From NCBI GenBank assembly GCA_015059925.1, contig SUZL01000007.1, forward strand, positions 37,674 to 101,673: 64,000 nucleotides of DNA. Direction: 5' to 3'. The position numbers were made by a program, and so were the translations under genes. Under the pieces are notes generated by a model, which had not been told where the DNA came from, did not search any database, and saw only the letters and a program-made list of their open reading frames with translations. Shown piece after piece: positions 15,684 through 25,237 of this stretch (position 1 is the stretch's first letter; each line of letters opens with the position of its first letter). Origin of the DNA: Rikenellaceae bacterium (GTDB taxonomy: Bacteria > Bacteroidota > Bacteroidia > Bacteroidales > Rikenellaceae).

Positions 15684-17591
15684 TTATCTACCAAATTTAA
15701 TCAACATCACATTAATATCTGCCGGACTCACACCCGGGATTCGTGATGCCTGACCGATGGTCTCGGGGCGGATTTTGCTCAGTTTCTGGCGCGCTTCGAT
15801 CGTCAGCGCGTTCATCGCCATAAAATCAAACCCCGCGGGGATGGCGATATTCTCTAATCGGTGGAGCTTCTCGGCCAGCAATTTCTCGCGCTCGATGTAG
15901 CCCTTATACTTAATTTGTATCTCCGCCTGCTCGATCACCTCGGGCGTGATGTGGTTGCTTTCGACAAACCGTCGCACCTTCGGCAGCGCCTCGATAAGCT
16001 CCGCGAACGAAAATTCGTTGCGCGCAACGAGCGCGTAGAGCTTTCTACCCTGCTGCATCGGTGGCAAATTGCGCGATTTTAATAGCGTCTCAATTTCCGA
16101 TATTTTGACACTCTGCTCGTGCGCAAACGAAATAAGCGATTCTACGAGCGATTTTTTTTCGGTGAAAATTTGCCATCTCGACTCCGAAATAAGTCCAATT
16201 TCGTGGCCAAGTGGCGTGAGTCGGAGGTCGGCATTATCCTGTCGGAGCAGGATTCGGTACTCGGCCCTCGAGGTGAACATACGGTACGGCTCATCGACAC
16301 CCTTCGTCACCAGATCGTCAATCAGCACTCCGATGTAAGCTTCATCGCGCGCCAGCACAATAGGCTCCTTGCCGCGAAGCGTGCGGTGGGCGTTGATACC
16401 CGCGATGAGTCCCTGCGCGGCCGCCTCCTCGTAGCCCGTCGTGCCATTGACCTGACCGGCGAAGTAGAGGTTTTCGACGAGTTTGGTCTGAAGCGTGTGG
16501 CGCAGCTGCGTGGGCGGGAAGTAGTCGTACTCGATGGCGTAGCCCGGGCGATAGACGTGCACCTGCTCCAAGCCGCGTATCTGACGCAGCGCCGCGAGCT
16601 GCACCTCCTGCGGCAACGACGACGAGAACCCATTGAGATAGAACTCGTTACTCTCGCGCCCCTCGGGCTCAAGGAAGAGCTGGTGCTGCTCCTTGTCGGC
16701 GAAGGTGCGCAGCTTGTCCTCGATGCTCGGGCAGTAGCGCGGGCCGATGCCGTGAATCGTGCCGTTGAACAGCGGCGAGCGATCGAAACCATCGCGCAAA
16801 GTAGCGTGAACGGCCGCCGAGGTATAGACCAAATAACACGGCAACTGCTCCTTAACCGCCTCAGTATCATGCGAAAACGAAAATTTCGACGACTCCGCAT
16901 CACCCTCCTGAATCTCCAACGCCGAGAAGTCCACCGAGCGGCCATCTATGCGTGCGGGCGTGCCTGTCTTCATACGTCCCACCTCGAAACCTATCTCGCG
17001 TAGTCTCTCCGTCAGGCCGTGCGAGGCGGCATCGCCGGCGCGACCGCCCTCGGCGCTACGCTCGCCGCAGTGCATCAATCCACCGAGGAAGGTGCCCGCA
17101 GTGAGGATGACGGCCTCGGCGCGGAACTCGACACCCATACGGGTGCGCACGCCCACGACACGGCGGCTCTCACCCTCGCCCTCGAAGCAGAGGTCGGTGG
17201 CCGCATCCTGCCAGATGAAGAGGTTTGGCGTCTGCTCCAACTCGCGTCGCCACAGCCGCGTGAAGAGCTCCTTGTCGCACTGCGCACGCGGGCTCCACAT
17301 CGCCGCTCCCTTTGAGCGGTTGAGCATACGGAACTGGATGGTCGAGCGGTCGGTTATCTCGCCCATACGGCCGCCCAGAGCGTCAATCTCGCGCACGATC
17401 TGTCCCTTCGCTACGCCTCCGACAGCGGGGTTGCACGACATCGAGGCGATCTTCTGCACGTCCATCGTCAGCAGCAACGTGCGTGAGCCGAGGCGCGCCG
17501 CAGCCGAGGCCGCTTCGCAGCCCGCGTGGCCGGCGCCGATGACGATGATGTCGTAACGGTATAAATCTCTATTTGGTTGAATTACAGCCAT
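15684..17591 (-). CDS. mnmG: tRNA uridine 5-carboxymethylaminomethyl modification enzyme MnmG (GidA)
   Basis: The start MAVIQPNRDLYRYDIIVIGA at 17591 is preferred over an ATG 13 codons earlier. The 635-residue protein has the FAD-binding motif GAGHAGCEAA near residue 20, the family motif MSCNPAVGGVAKGQ, and NGTTGYEEAAAQGLIAG in the second FAD region, with a helical C-terminal domain that binds MnmE. With MnmE it modifies the wobble uridine of several tRNAs. It lies 14 bases downstream of ybeY on the same strand. The neighbourhood with parS-like sites recalls its common location near replication origins. Confidence 0.96.
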   Translation of the reverse strand: MAVIQPNRDLYRYDIIVIGAGHAGCEAASAAARLGSRTLLLTMDVQKIASMSCNPAVGGVAKGQIVREIDALGGRMGEITDRSTIQFRMLNRSKGAAMWSPRAQCDKELFTRLWRRELEQTPNLFIWQDAATDLCFEGEGESRRVVGVRTRMGVEFRAEAVILTAGTFLGGLMHCGERSAEGGRAGDAASHGLTERLREIGFEVGRMKTGTPARIDGRSVDFSALEIQEGDAESSKFSFSHDTEAVKEQLPCYLVYTSAAVHATLRDGFDRSPLFNGTIHGIGPRYCPSIEDKLRTFADKEQHQLFLEPEGRESNEFYLNGFSSSLPQEVQLAALRQIRGLEQVHVYRPGYAIEYDYFPPTQLRHTLQTKLVENLYFAGQVNGTTGYEEAAAQGLIAGINAHRTLRGKEPIVLARDEAYIGVLIDDLVTKGVDEPYRMFTSRAEYRILLRQDNADLRLTPLGHEIGLISESRWQIFTEKKSLVESLISFAHEQSVKISEIETLLKSRNLPPMQQGRKLYALVARNEFSFAELIEALPKVRRFVESNHITPEVIEQAEIQIKYKGYIEREKLLAEKLHRLENIAIPAGFDFMAMNALTIEARQKLSKIRPETIGQASRIPGVSPADINVMLIKFGR

Positions 17592-17605
17592 TTCCTTTTG
17601 CGTTT

Positions 17606-18052
17606 TTACTCCTTTTCCACATCGAAGCACTCGGCCCAGAGTTTGAGATATTTATCCTCTTTGCGGTGCATCTGCTTCTCGGCGCGGGGGGTTTTGTCCT
17701 TCTGACCACACAAATGCAGCAGGCCGTGAACAACCACGCGCAGCATCTCCTGACGCGCCGTCGAGCCGTAGATGCGGGCGTTGTCGGCGACGGTCTCAAC
17801 GTCGATGAATATGTCGCCACTCACCTGTCGTTTGCCTTTTAAGTCGCTGTAATCGAACGTGATAACATCGGTGAAGTAGTTGTGGCCGATGTAGTCGATA
17901 TTCATCTGTCGGTGGACAGCCGACGAGCAGAAGATATATGTAACATCGCCCAGCGTGTAGCCCTCCTCCTCGGCAACCGAGCGCAGCCACGCGGCCACGC
18001 GGCGCTTCTGGCGCAGGCGATAGTTTGTGGAGTCGTTGTAATATCTTACCAT
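17606..18052 (-). CDS. ybeY: Endoribonuclease YbeY
   Basis: Start MVRYYNDSTNYRLRQKRR at 18052 (an ATG nine codons earlier is less likely); 148 residues. The UPF0054 signature is HGLLHLCGQKDKTPRAEKQM; two metal-binding histidines are present, and the third ligand position differs from the HxxxHxxxxxH form, as I recall for other Bacteroidota members. GDIFIDVETVADNARIYG precedes it. YbeY acts in 16S rRNA maturation and ribosome quality control. It leads the two-gene unit ybeY-mnmG. Confidence 0.92.
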   Translation of the reverse strand: MVRYYNDSTNYRLRQKRRVAAWLRSVAEEEGYTLGDVTYIFCSSAVHRQMNIDYIGHNYFTDVITFDYSDLKGKRQVSGDIFIDVETVADNARIYGSTARQEMLRVVVHGLLHLCGQKDKTPRAEKQMHRKEDKYLKLWAECFDVEKE

Positions 18053-18075
18053 ACCTTTTTTATATAAATTTTCCT

Positions 18076-18111
18076 GCAACTTTTTCCAAAAAAGTTGCGC
18101 AAAAAGGCCGC
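18076..18111. repeat. R1 internal hairpin, inverted, near copy C
   Basis: GCAACTTTTTCCAAAAAAGTTGC plus AAAAAGGCCGC matches the reverse complement of the internal part of R1 copy A, so copy C is rearranged. Confidence 0.65.
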
Positions 18112-18128
18112 AAATTCAGCAGTGCCTT

Positions 18129-18215
18129 TCGACAAAGGTAGATTCCAATCATTTTCACATAGCCGCTACCATAGTATCATTCAGGCAAAACGATGTGAAA
18201 ATGTGGAATGACGTA
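18129..18215 (+). repeat. R1 element, partial copy C
   Basis: Terminal hairpin only: CGACAAAGGTAGATTCCAATC, arms TTTTCACAT and ATGTGAAAA, closing GGAATGACGTA. Confidence 0.85.
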
Positions 18216-18266
18216 TTTATTAATTCTTCATTTTGCATTTTGCATTACTTCAAAAAAACGATAAAA

Positions 18267-19418
18267 TTATTTCTTCTTGAAGCAATCCGCGGCGCGCATC
18301 GTCTCCTTGGGGTTGGGCGAGTAGATTCCGAAGACCATCTTATACTCGGTCTTCATCGTCGTCAGGTTCATCGAGGCGCCAATCACGCCCAGAGTGCCAT
18401 TCTTTGCCACCTTTGCGTTCTTCTCGACCGAGACGCTGTCGAGGTTGGCATAGGAGGTGATATACTCGCCGTGCGCCACGAAAACGTCGTATTTGCCCGA
18501 TATGCGGTTGCGTCGCACCTCCACCACCTTGCCATCGTAGATCGAGCGTACCGCCGCCCCCTTCGCGCCCGTTATCTCGGCCATATTGCCCTTATATTCC
18601 TTCACGCGGCCACCCACCACGGGCAGGTTCAGATTCGACGTTGAGCGCGAGAACGAAGCACCCTCGGTGTTACCCTTCGTCAGCTTGCGCAGCTCGTCGA
18701 TGGCGGCATCGAGCCTCTCCTCGCTCTCGATCTTCTGCTTCAGGGCCGCCTGCTCGCGCTTCGAGAGCTGATTCATCGCCTGCTGTGCCGAGCGAACGTC
18801 GCTCTGCAACTTCGTGCGCTGCTGCTCGGCGCGTCGCTGCACGCCGTCTAGCTCCTCGCGGCGTGAGGCGAGCGAGGTCTGCTGCTCGGTGAGCGAGCGC
18901 GATAGCGAGTCGATGCTCTCCATACGCTCCTTGCGCAGGACCGCCACGGCGCGGATGTTGGCTATGCGGCGGGCCGCATCGGTGAAGCTCTCCGAGGCAA
19001 GGAGATATGTTATGTAGTTGTTTTGCTTGTAGTTACGATACGCCTCGCGCACCATCTCGGCGTAGTGCTCTTTTTCCGACTGCAGGCGCTCCGAGGTGGC
19101 CGTGATGAGTGAGTCGTTGTGGGTGATCTCGCGCTCGATCGTACCAATCTCGCGCTCGGTGCGCGTGAGAAGCTGGTTGCGGGTATTGATCTGGCGCGTT
19201 ATGGAGCGCACGCGCTGCTGGGCAGTCGATTTATCCTTCTTGATTGAGTTGAGTTGCTTCTCGTCGTCGGCCAACTCCTTCTCCAACTGCTCGATGATGC
19301 GGCGCTGCTCGGCGATGCGGGCCTTCTCCTCGGCCGACTGCGACTGCGCATACGAGGCGGAAGATGCCGCAAAAAGCACCCCCAGCACAACGATAGATAT
19401 GCGTAGTAATTTCTTCAT
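18267..19418 (-). CDS. EnvC-like murein hydrolase activator (degenerate LytM domain)
   Basis: A protein of 383 residues with a signal peptide (MKKLLRISIVVLGVLFAASS, cleaved after SYA). Residues about 25-260 are a long coiled coil with two helical stretches. The C-terminal domain is M23/LytM-like: GAAVRSIYDGKVVEV, VAHGEYITSYANLDSVSVEK, GTLGVIG. The zinc ligands of active LytM enzymes are incomplete, as in EnvC, so it likely activates an amidase during cell separation instead of cutting peptidoglycan itself. Located in the periplasm. It is separated from the TPR gene upstream only by a 12-base tandem array. Confidence 0.82.
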   Translation of the reverse strand: MKKLLRISIVVLGVLFAASSASYAQSQSAEEKARIAEQRRIIEQLEKELADDEKQLNSIKKDKSTAQQRVRSITRQINTRNQLLTRTEREIGTIEREITHNDSLITATSERLQSEKEHYAEMVREAYRNYKQNNYITYLLASESFTDAARRIANIRAVAVLRKERMESIDSLSRSLTEQQTSLASRREELDGVQRRAEQQRTKLQSDVRSAQQAMNQLSKREQAALKQKIESEERLDAAIDELRKLTKGNTEGASFSRSTSNLNLPVVGGRVKEYKGNMAEITGAKGAAVRSIYDGKVVEVRRNRISGKYDVFVAHGEYITSYANLDSVSVEKNAKVAKNGTLGVIGASMNLTTMKTEYKMVFGIYSPNPKETMRAADCFKKK

Positions 19419-19442
19419 TTATTCACTCCAAGCTCTCCTTCC

Positions 19443-19533
19443 GCCCACAGTTTGGCTCTCCTGCCCACAGTTTGGCTCTCCTTCGCCCACAGTTTGGCCC
19501 ACAGTTTGGCCCACAGTTTGGCCCCTTGTTTGG
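19443..19533. repeat. Tandem array 5, mostly 12-base period
   Basis: Two copies of a 20-21 base unit containing CCCACAGTTTGG, then CCCACAGTTTGG at 19486, 19498 and 19510 and CCCCTTGTTTGG at 19522. It fills almost the whole gap between two minus-strand genes. Confidence 0.9.
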
Positions 19534-19538
19534 CCCCT

Positions 19539-21422
19539 TTATTCAGCCCCTAACTCTTCCACTCGGCCCTTCTGGCCGCTCTTCGAGATGGCCATACGCT
19601 GCTCGATTCGTTTGGCATCGGCACCCGCCTCGAGCGCCCTGCGCCAATAGGTCTCGGCCATAAACTTCTCGCCCATAGCGTAGAGAATATCGCCATAGTG
19701 CAGCGGCAGCTCGGCGCTGCCCGTGCGGTCGAGCGAGAGTGCCTGCCGCATCTGCACGCGGGCCTCGTCCAAGCGGCCCATCATATATAGAATCCAAGCG
19801 TAGGTGTCGATGTAGGTGGAGTTGTTCTGCTCGAGCGTGGTGGCGCGCTTCGACATCTCGAGGGCGCGCTCCAAATCCTCGTTCTGCACGCTGAGGAAGT
19901 AGGCGTAGTTGTTGAGTACCAACACATTATCGCTCCACAGCGCGAGTGCATTGTCGTAGGCCTCGTAGCAGCGTTTCATTGCCGCCTTCTCGCTCAGGCG
20001 CACGGGGTAGGCCTTGACGGTGTCGGCCTTTTGTTTCTTTAGTCGGGCGCGGTCGGCTATGGCGTGGTAGGCATCGCCAATGTAGCCCCACAGCTCGCCT
20101 CGCAGCGTGTCGTTCTGCGCAAAGCGGAGGGCCTCGTTGAAGGTGGCGATTGCGCCGTGCAGGTCGCCCTTGATGTATTGGCGGTTGGCCTTGCGGATCT
20201 GGAATACGGCATCGTCAGGGAAGCGCTCCATCGAGCGGGCGAGGTAGTAATCCATCGAGTCGGTGCGGCCCAAGTACTCCTCAATATCCACGACGGCCAT
20301 ATAGTAATCCATTACGGGGGGCTCGTCCTTTAGGTGTCGCTTGAAAAGATCGAGTGCCAAGTCGAGTTGTCCGCCAGCTATGAGGTGGTTGGCGTAGAGG
20401 TCGATAACACCCTTATGGTCAGGATAATACATTATCAGCGTCGAGGCCATCGCCCCGAGCGCGTAGAAGTGTTCGGTGTAGAACTTGCGATCCTGCGTGA
20501 GTCGGTTGAAGAGCTCGATTTTTCTATCGAGCGGGTATCCGTCCTGCGCGTAGAGCGTGCGCAACGTACGGAGGTAGGCGTGCATATCGCGCTGGTGGGA
20601 GCAGAAGTCGGCGTAGATGGTCAGCGCCTCGATATTCGTCGAATCCATCCTCAGCGCCTGCTCTAACGTGATACGCGCCAGCGAGTCGCGCCCTGCGGCA
20701 GCGTAGGTCTCGCCGAGCGAGAGGACGTTGCTCTGCTCGTAGGGGGCGGCATCAACAATCTGCTTCGCCTCGTCGATGGCGCGATCCATCTGCCCCGTCG
20801 AGAGCAGGATGTGGCGCTTCAGATTGGCCAAGTAGGCTATCTTGCCGAAGCGCATATCGGCCGAGTCGAGAATCGCAAGGGCCGAGTAGGGCTGCTGCCG
20901 CTGCTGGTAAATGAGGGCCAAGATGCGGTAGTAGTCGGGGTTCTGACGGTCGATCTTCATCAGCCGCTGGTAGAGCGGGATGGCCTCCTCGTGGCGGCCC
21001 GTGATGACGAGCGCTTGCGCATAGATGGCTGCGTACCAACGGTTTGTCGTGTCGCTCAGGTAGGCCGTGCGGGCATCCTCGATAGTCTGCTCGTCGATCT
21101 GCGGCTGCTCCACCCCGTCGCGCGTAAGCTCATACAGCGCGGGAGCGTAGAGGCTGTCGATCTCAACTGCCTCGTTTAGCAGCGCCTGCGCCCCCGTGGT
21201 GTCGGAGTAGATGTAGCGGCGCTTGAGCGCATCGGTGTATTTGTAGAGGGCGCGCATCGAGTCGGCCACGACGAGTTCGGGCACACGCCTTACGGTGTCC
21301 TGCTCGGTGCGACTGCCTCGCCCCGAAAAGGTCGGCACAACGGCTCGCGCCACAATCCCGCTAAGGAGCGTGGTAGCGATGGCAACCATCACAACGAGCC
21401 GATATATCCGTTTCGAGGTCAA
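19539..21422 (-). CDS. Exported tetratricopeptide repeat protein
   Basis: A protein of 627 residues with an N-terminal signal or anchor (IYRLVVMVAIATTLLSGIVA). It contains at least eight TPR motifs along its length, with typical A-L-Y pairs such as DYYRILALIYQQRQQPYSAL, and a C-terminal pair around VLNNYAYFLSVQNEDLERAL and YIDTYAWILYMMGRLDEAR. The pattern is common in Bacteroidota envelope proteins that hold complexes together. Function is unknown. pheS lies 36 bases upstream on the same strand, so transcription from pheS may reach it. Confidence 0.8.
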   Translation of the reverse strand: MTSKRIYRLVVMVAIATTLLSGIVARAVVPTFSGRGSRTEQDTVRRVPELVVADSMRALYKYTDALKRRYIYSDTTGAQALLNEAVEIDSLYAPALYELTRDGVEQPQIDEQTIEDARTAYLSDTTNRWYAAIYAQALVITGRHEEAIPLYQRLMKIDRQNPDYYRILALIYQQRQQPYSALAILDSADMRFGKIAYLANLKRHILLSTGQMDRAIDEAKQIVDAAPYEQSNVLSLGETYAAAGRDSLARITLEQALRMDSTNIEALTIYADFCSHQRDMHAYLRTLRTLYAQDGYPLDRKIELFNRLTQDRKFYTEHFYALGAMASTLIMYYPDHKGVIDLYANHLIAGGQLDLALDLFKRHLKDEPPVMDYYMAVVDIEEYLGRTDSMDYYLARSMERFPDDAVFQIRKANRQYIKGDLHGAIATFNEALRFAQNDTLRGELWGYIGDAYHAIADRARLKKQKADTVKAYPVRLSEKAAMKRCYEAYDNALALWSDNVLVLNNYAYFLSVQNEDLERALEMSKRATTLEQNNSTYIDTYAWILYMMGRLDEARVQMRQALSLDRTGSAELPLHYGDILYAMGEKFMAETYWRRALEAGADAKRIEQRMAISKSGQKGRVEELGAE

Positions 21423-21458
21423 ATTTTTTTGTTCTATTTCGGTCTAAAAGTGGCTCAA

Positions 21459-22499
21459 TTACAAAGCCGAGTCGAACTGGTGCAGGAAGCGCACGTCGTT
21501 CTCGAAGTAGAGGCGCAGATCCTTCACGCCGTACTTCAGCATAGCGATACGCTCAACACCCATACCAAAGGCGAAGCCCGAGTACTTCTTCGAGTCTATG
21601 CCGCTGGCCTCCAAGACGTTGGGATCGACCATACCGCAACCCATAATCTCCAGCCAGCCCGTACCCTTACATACGTTGCAGCCCTTGCCGCCGCACAGGT
21701 TGCACGACACATCGACCTCAGCCGAGGGCTCGGTGAAGGGGAAGTACGAGGGGCGCATACGGATCGTGGCGGTCTCGCCGAAGAGCTCCTTTGCGAAGTA
21801 GAGGATCGACTGCTTCATATCTGCAAACGACACATTCTCATCGATATACAATCCCTCGACCTGATGGAAGATGCAGTGTGCGCGGTACGAGATGGCCTCG
21901 TTGCGGAACACGCGGCCCGGGCATACGATGCGGATGGGGGGCTGCTGGCGCTCCATCGAGCGCACCTGAATCGACGAGGTGTGGGTACGCAACAGCAAGT
22001 CCTTGACGTTGGGCTCGTTAGAAGCCTTCTCCACGAAGAACGTATCCTGCATATCGCGTGCTGGGTGCGAGAGGGGGAAGTTCAGAGCCGAGAAGACGTG
22101 CCAATCGTCCTCAATCTCAGGGCCTTCGGCTACGGTGTAGCCCAAGCGCGAGAAGATCTCGACAATCTGGTTCTTAACGATCGAGATGGGGTGGCGCGAG
22201 CCGTCCGCAGCGGCAGCTCCCGGGCGCGTCATATCGTCGATCGCCTCGCTCTTTATGGCCGATGTTTGCAGGCTGGCTTTCAGCTCGTTGATGCGGGCCT
22301 GCGCCGTCTGCTTCAGGGCGTTAATCTTCTGTCCCAGCTCGCGCTTCTGCTCGGCGGGAACACTCTTAAACTCCTCCATCAGGGCCGTCAGCTCGCCCTT
22401 CTTGCCGAGAATCTTGATACGAAACTCCTCAACCTCGGCTGCTGTGGTGGGCGCGAAAGCCTCGACACGCTTGAGAAGATCTTCGATTTTGTTGATCAT
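21459..22499 (-). CDS. pheS: Phenylalanyl-tRNA synthetase alpha subunit
   Basis: A protein of 346 residues: an N-terminal coiled coil (residues 1-90), then the class II catalytic core with motif 2 at FRNEAISYRAHCIFHQVEGL and motif 3 at GFAFGMGVERIAMLKYG. A CXXC..CXXC insert (CNLCGGKGCNVCKGTGW) is present near residue 260, as in many bacteria. It forms the alpha2-beta2 enzyme with PheT, which is not in this window. A -7 element, TAACTTTG on the minus strand (22561-22568), lies 62 bases upstream. Confidence 0.96.
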   Translation of the reverse strand: MINKIEDLLKRVEAFAPTTAAEVEEFRIKILGKKGELTALMEEFKSVPAEQKRELGQKINALKQTAQARINELKASLQTSAIKSEAIDDMTRPGAAAADGSRHPISIVKNQIVEIFSRLGYTVAEGPEIEDDWHVFSALNFPLSHPARDMQDTFFVEKASNEPNVKDLLLRTHTSSIQVRSMERQQPPIRIVCPGRVFRNEAISYRAHCIFHQVEGLYIDENVSFADMKQSILYFAKELFGETATIRMRPSYFPFTEPSAEVDVSCNLCGGKGCNVCKGTGWLEIMGCGMVDPNVLEASGIDSKKYSGFAFGMGVERIAMLKYGVKDLRLYFENDVRFLHQFDSAL

Positions 22500-22560
22500 T
22501 GCTATTTTGCTTTTTATATTATTTTCGATAATTTTGCGTTTGTATAGTATATATAACGTG

Positions 22561-22568
22561 CAAAGTTA
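22561..22568 (-). promoter_or_regulatory. -7 promoter element of pheS
   Basis: CAAAGTTA on the plus strand reads TAACTTTG on the minus strand, fitting TAnnTTTG. Confidence 0.45.
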
Positions 22569-22577
22569 CGAAAAAAT

Positions 22578-25022
22578 ATGAAAACAGATCGTTTTTTTAT
22601 ACTATTTATATCTCTACTCTTCATCGCTGGCCTTGCCGAGGGCTTTGCGCAGGATGATGCTGCGGCCCTGCGCCGCCGCGATGTGCGTCGCGAGGAGCGT
22701 CTGCGACAGCAGCAGCCGGCACCCCCGCGCATCGACTCCGTGCTGCTCAGTGGCACTCTGAAGGAGGTTGCGGAGGATGGCCGCATAGCACTCACGCTCG
22801 AGGGTGGCGGTGCGCGCGGACTCTACCACATCGGCGTGATTAAGGCTCTGGAGGAGAACGACATACCCATCGACTACATATCGGGCACCTCGATGGGTGC
22901 CATCATCGGTGCGCTCTACGCCTCGGGTTACTCGGCCGACGAGATGGCCGCCATCGCCACGTCGGGCGACGTGGAGCAGTGGGTTACGGGCCGCATCGAC
23001 GACCGCTATAAATTCTTCTACAACCAGCGCGAGAACACCCCCTCGATGTTCTCGGTCTATGCCAACATCCAGAGCGATACGCTCAGTAGTCGCCAGTCGC
23101 TCAATCTGGCTCTGCCTCACGCATTTATCAATACGGCGCAGATCGATATGGCTCTGATCGAACTCTTCTCTTCGGCCTCGGCTGCGGCCAATGACGACTT
23201 CGACAGACTGATGATCCCCTTCCGCGCCGTTGCGGCCGATGTGAATCGCCACGAGGCGGTGGTCTATCGAGATGGCGATCTGCCCTTTGCCGTTCGAGCC
23301 TCGATGTCGTACCCCGTTCTGTTCCGTCCCGTCACGGACGACAAGGGGCGCGTTCTGGTCGATGGCGGAGTCTATAACAACTTCCCGTGGCAACCGTTGG
23401 AGGAGGATTTTAAGCCCGATCTTATCATCGGCTCGCAGTGCCTCGACGGCAAGGAGCCCATTACCGAAAACTCCTCGGTCGAGAAGCAGGTGATGGCGCT
23501 CGTTACGCTACCCTCGGAATATACGCTGCCCGAAGGTCGTGGCGTGGTCATCCAGCGCAAGATCACATCGTCGCTGCTCGACTTCTCGGGTGGCGAGGCA
23601 ACCATCGAGCAGGGCTACAACGACGCTATGGCCGCAATGCCATATCTTAAGGAGCGCATCAAGGCTCGCCGCTCGGCCGAGGAGGTGGAGCGCCGCCGTC
23701 GTGAGTTCCGCTCGCGTCAACCCGAGATGAACTTCTCGCAGATGGAGATCGACAGCCTGAACGAGCGTCAGGAGGATTATGCGCTGACGTTTATGAACTT
23801 CGAGCAGAAACGCAAGGACGAGGGAAGCGAGATTTCGTTCGACCAGATGCGCGAGCGATACTTCCTGCTGATGGCCACCAACGAGTTCAACTCCAACACC
23901 TTCCCGCGTGTAAAATACGACTCGGTGCGGGATGATTTCACCATCCAATTAAACCTCTCGACAAAGCCGGGCGTGCGCTTCAGCGTCGGCGGAAACATCT
24001 CCTCGACGGCCTTCAACCAAGCCTTTCTGGGGATGACCTATTTCCGCTTGGGGCGCAATGCCGTAACCTATACGACCGATCTGTTCGTGGGCCCCGTCTC
24101 GACGGTGCTGCGCGTGGGTGGCCGCACGGTCTTTGCGGGCCGCACGCCGACCTATTTAGACTACTCGATGCAGGGGTCGTGGCAGTCGAATCTGCGCGGC
24201 TCGTTCGGTAACGTTACGCCTGCCCGAAACACCATCTCGGCCCGCACGATCGAGACCTACGCACGATTGGCCTTCGGCATTGCCACAACACGCAAGAGCG
24301 TGCTCGAGCTATCGGGTAATGCGGGATATAATTTCTTCTCATACATAGATAGTTACGATGAGCCCGACAACCCCTCCACGCACGATGCCTACCGCTTCGT
24401 GGCGGGACGTGTGCAGTTCCAGCACTCGACACTCGACAAGCTGGAGTACCCCACGCACGGAGGTCGCTTCACGGCCTCGGTGATCGGCATCCACGGCCGC
24501 GACCGCTACGAGAATGCCGAGCTCCACGCCCAGAAGCGCTGGGAGCGCCATCGCCGCTCGTGGGTGGGCGCGAAGGTTAAGTGGGAGCACTACCCGAGCA
24601 ACTGGAAGGATTGGTGGTTCTCGGTGGGCTACACGCTCGAGGCCGTCTATACCAACCACCCCCGCTTCGGCAACCCCTACGCCACGATCCTCACCACGCC
24701 GCGATTTGCCCCCACGCCGCACTCGCGTATGCTCTATATGCCTGAGTTCTACGCCAATCGCTACGCTGCGGCGGGTGTGATGCCGACGTTCCGCCTGCTG
24801 CCCAACTTCTACCTTCGCGGAGGTGTCTATGCGATGTTGCGCGACCCGTTGCAGAAGGATGATTATCTGCACTATATGAGCGATCTGTCGTTCCTCTATC
24901 ACACCCCCATCGGGCCGGTGTCGCTGTCGCTGACCAAGTACAACTTCGACACGAAGAACAACCTCTACGTTATGTTCAACTTCGGCTACCCGATCTTCGG
25001 AAACAGAGGCCTGTTCTACTAA
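22578..25022 (+). CDS. Patatin-like phospholipase fused to an outer membrane barrel
   Basis: A protein of 814 residues with a signal peptide ending near GFAQ (residue 25). Residues about 68-270 are a patatin domain: oxyanion GGGARG, nucleophile GTSMG and catalytic DGG (VLVDGGVYNNFP). Then follow a POTRA-like segment (about 390-450) and a C-terminal beta-barrel (about 460-814) ending in ITFGYPIFGNRGLFY-like aromatic strands. The layout equals the PlpD / type Vd proteins, in which the barrel places the lipase at or beyond the outer membrane. Bacteroidota have many such proteins, with unknown substrates. It is transcribed divergently from pheS and appears monocistronic. Confidence 0.87.
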   Translation: MKTDRFFILFISLLFIAGLAEGFAQDDAAALRRRDVRREERLRQQQPAPPRIDSVLLSGTLKEVAEDGRIALTLEGGGARGLYHIGVIKALEENDIPIDYISGTSMGAIIGALYASGYSADEMAAIATSGDVEQWVTGRIDDRYKFFYNQRENTPSMFSVYANIQSDTLSSRQSLNLALPHAFINTAQIDMALIELFSSASAAANDDFDRLMIPFRAVAADVNRHEAVVYRDGDLPFAVRASMSYPVLFRPVTDDKGRVLVDGGVYNNFPWQPLEEDFKPDLIIGSQCLDGKEPITENSSVEKQVMALVTLPSEYTLPEGRGVVIQRKITSSLLDFSGGEATIEQGYNDAMAAMPYLKERIKARRSAEEVERRRREFRSRQPEMNFSQMEIDSLNERQEDYALTFMNFEQKRKDEGSEISFDQMRERYFLLMATNEFNSNTFPRVKYDSVRDDFTIQLNLSTKPGVRFSVGGNISSTAFNQAFLGMTYFRLGRNAVTYTTDLFVGPVSTVLRVGGRTVFAGRTPTYLDYSMQGSWQSNLRGSFGNVTPARNTISARTIETYARLAFGIATTRKSVLELSGNAGYNFFSYIDSYDEPDNPSTHDAYRFVAGRVQFQHSTLDKLEYPTHGGRFTASVIGIHGRDRYENAELHAQKRWERHRRSWVGAKVKWEHYPSNWKDWWFSVGYTLEAVYTNHPRFGNPYATILTTPRFAPTPHSRMLYMPEFYANRYAAAGVMPTFRLLPNFYLRGGVYAMLRDPLQKDDYLHYMSDLSFLYHTPIGPVSLSLTKYNFDTKNNLYVMFNFGYPIFGNRGLFY

Positions 25023-25090
25023 AAAAATAGTAAATCTCCCTTTAGGGAGAAAAAAGTCCCCGAAAATCTGCGTAAAGAGTTAATTTTTTG

Positions 25091-25098
25091 TAAATTTG
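25091..25098 (+). promoter_or_regulatory. -7 promoter element of the fumarase gene
   Basis: TAAATTTG fits TAnnTTTG; the leader to the ATG at 25238 is about 135 bases and A-rich at its end. Confidence 0.45.
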
Positions 25099-25237
25099 CG
25101 GTGATTTTGCCCCACTGCGACCTCGCGGGCGTGTGATTAGCGCGGGCGGGCGAGCAGAAAATTGAGCAAACAACAAGCAAAAGCGAGAACTCAAACAAAA
25201 AAAACAATTACAAACAAAATAAAACAAAACCTAAATT

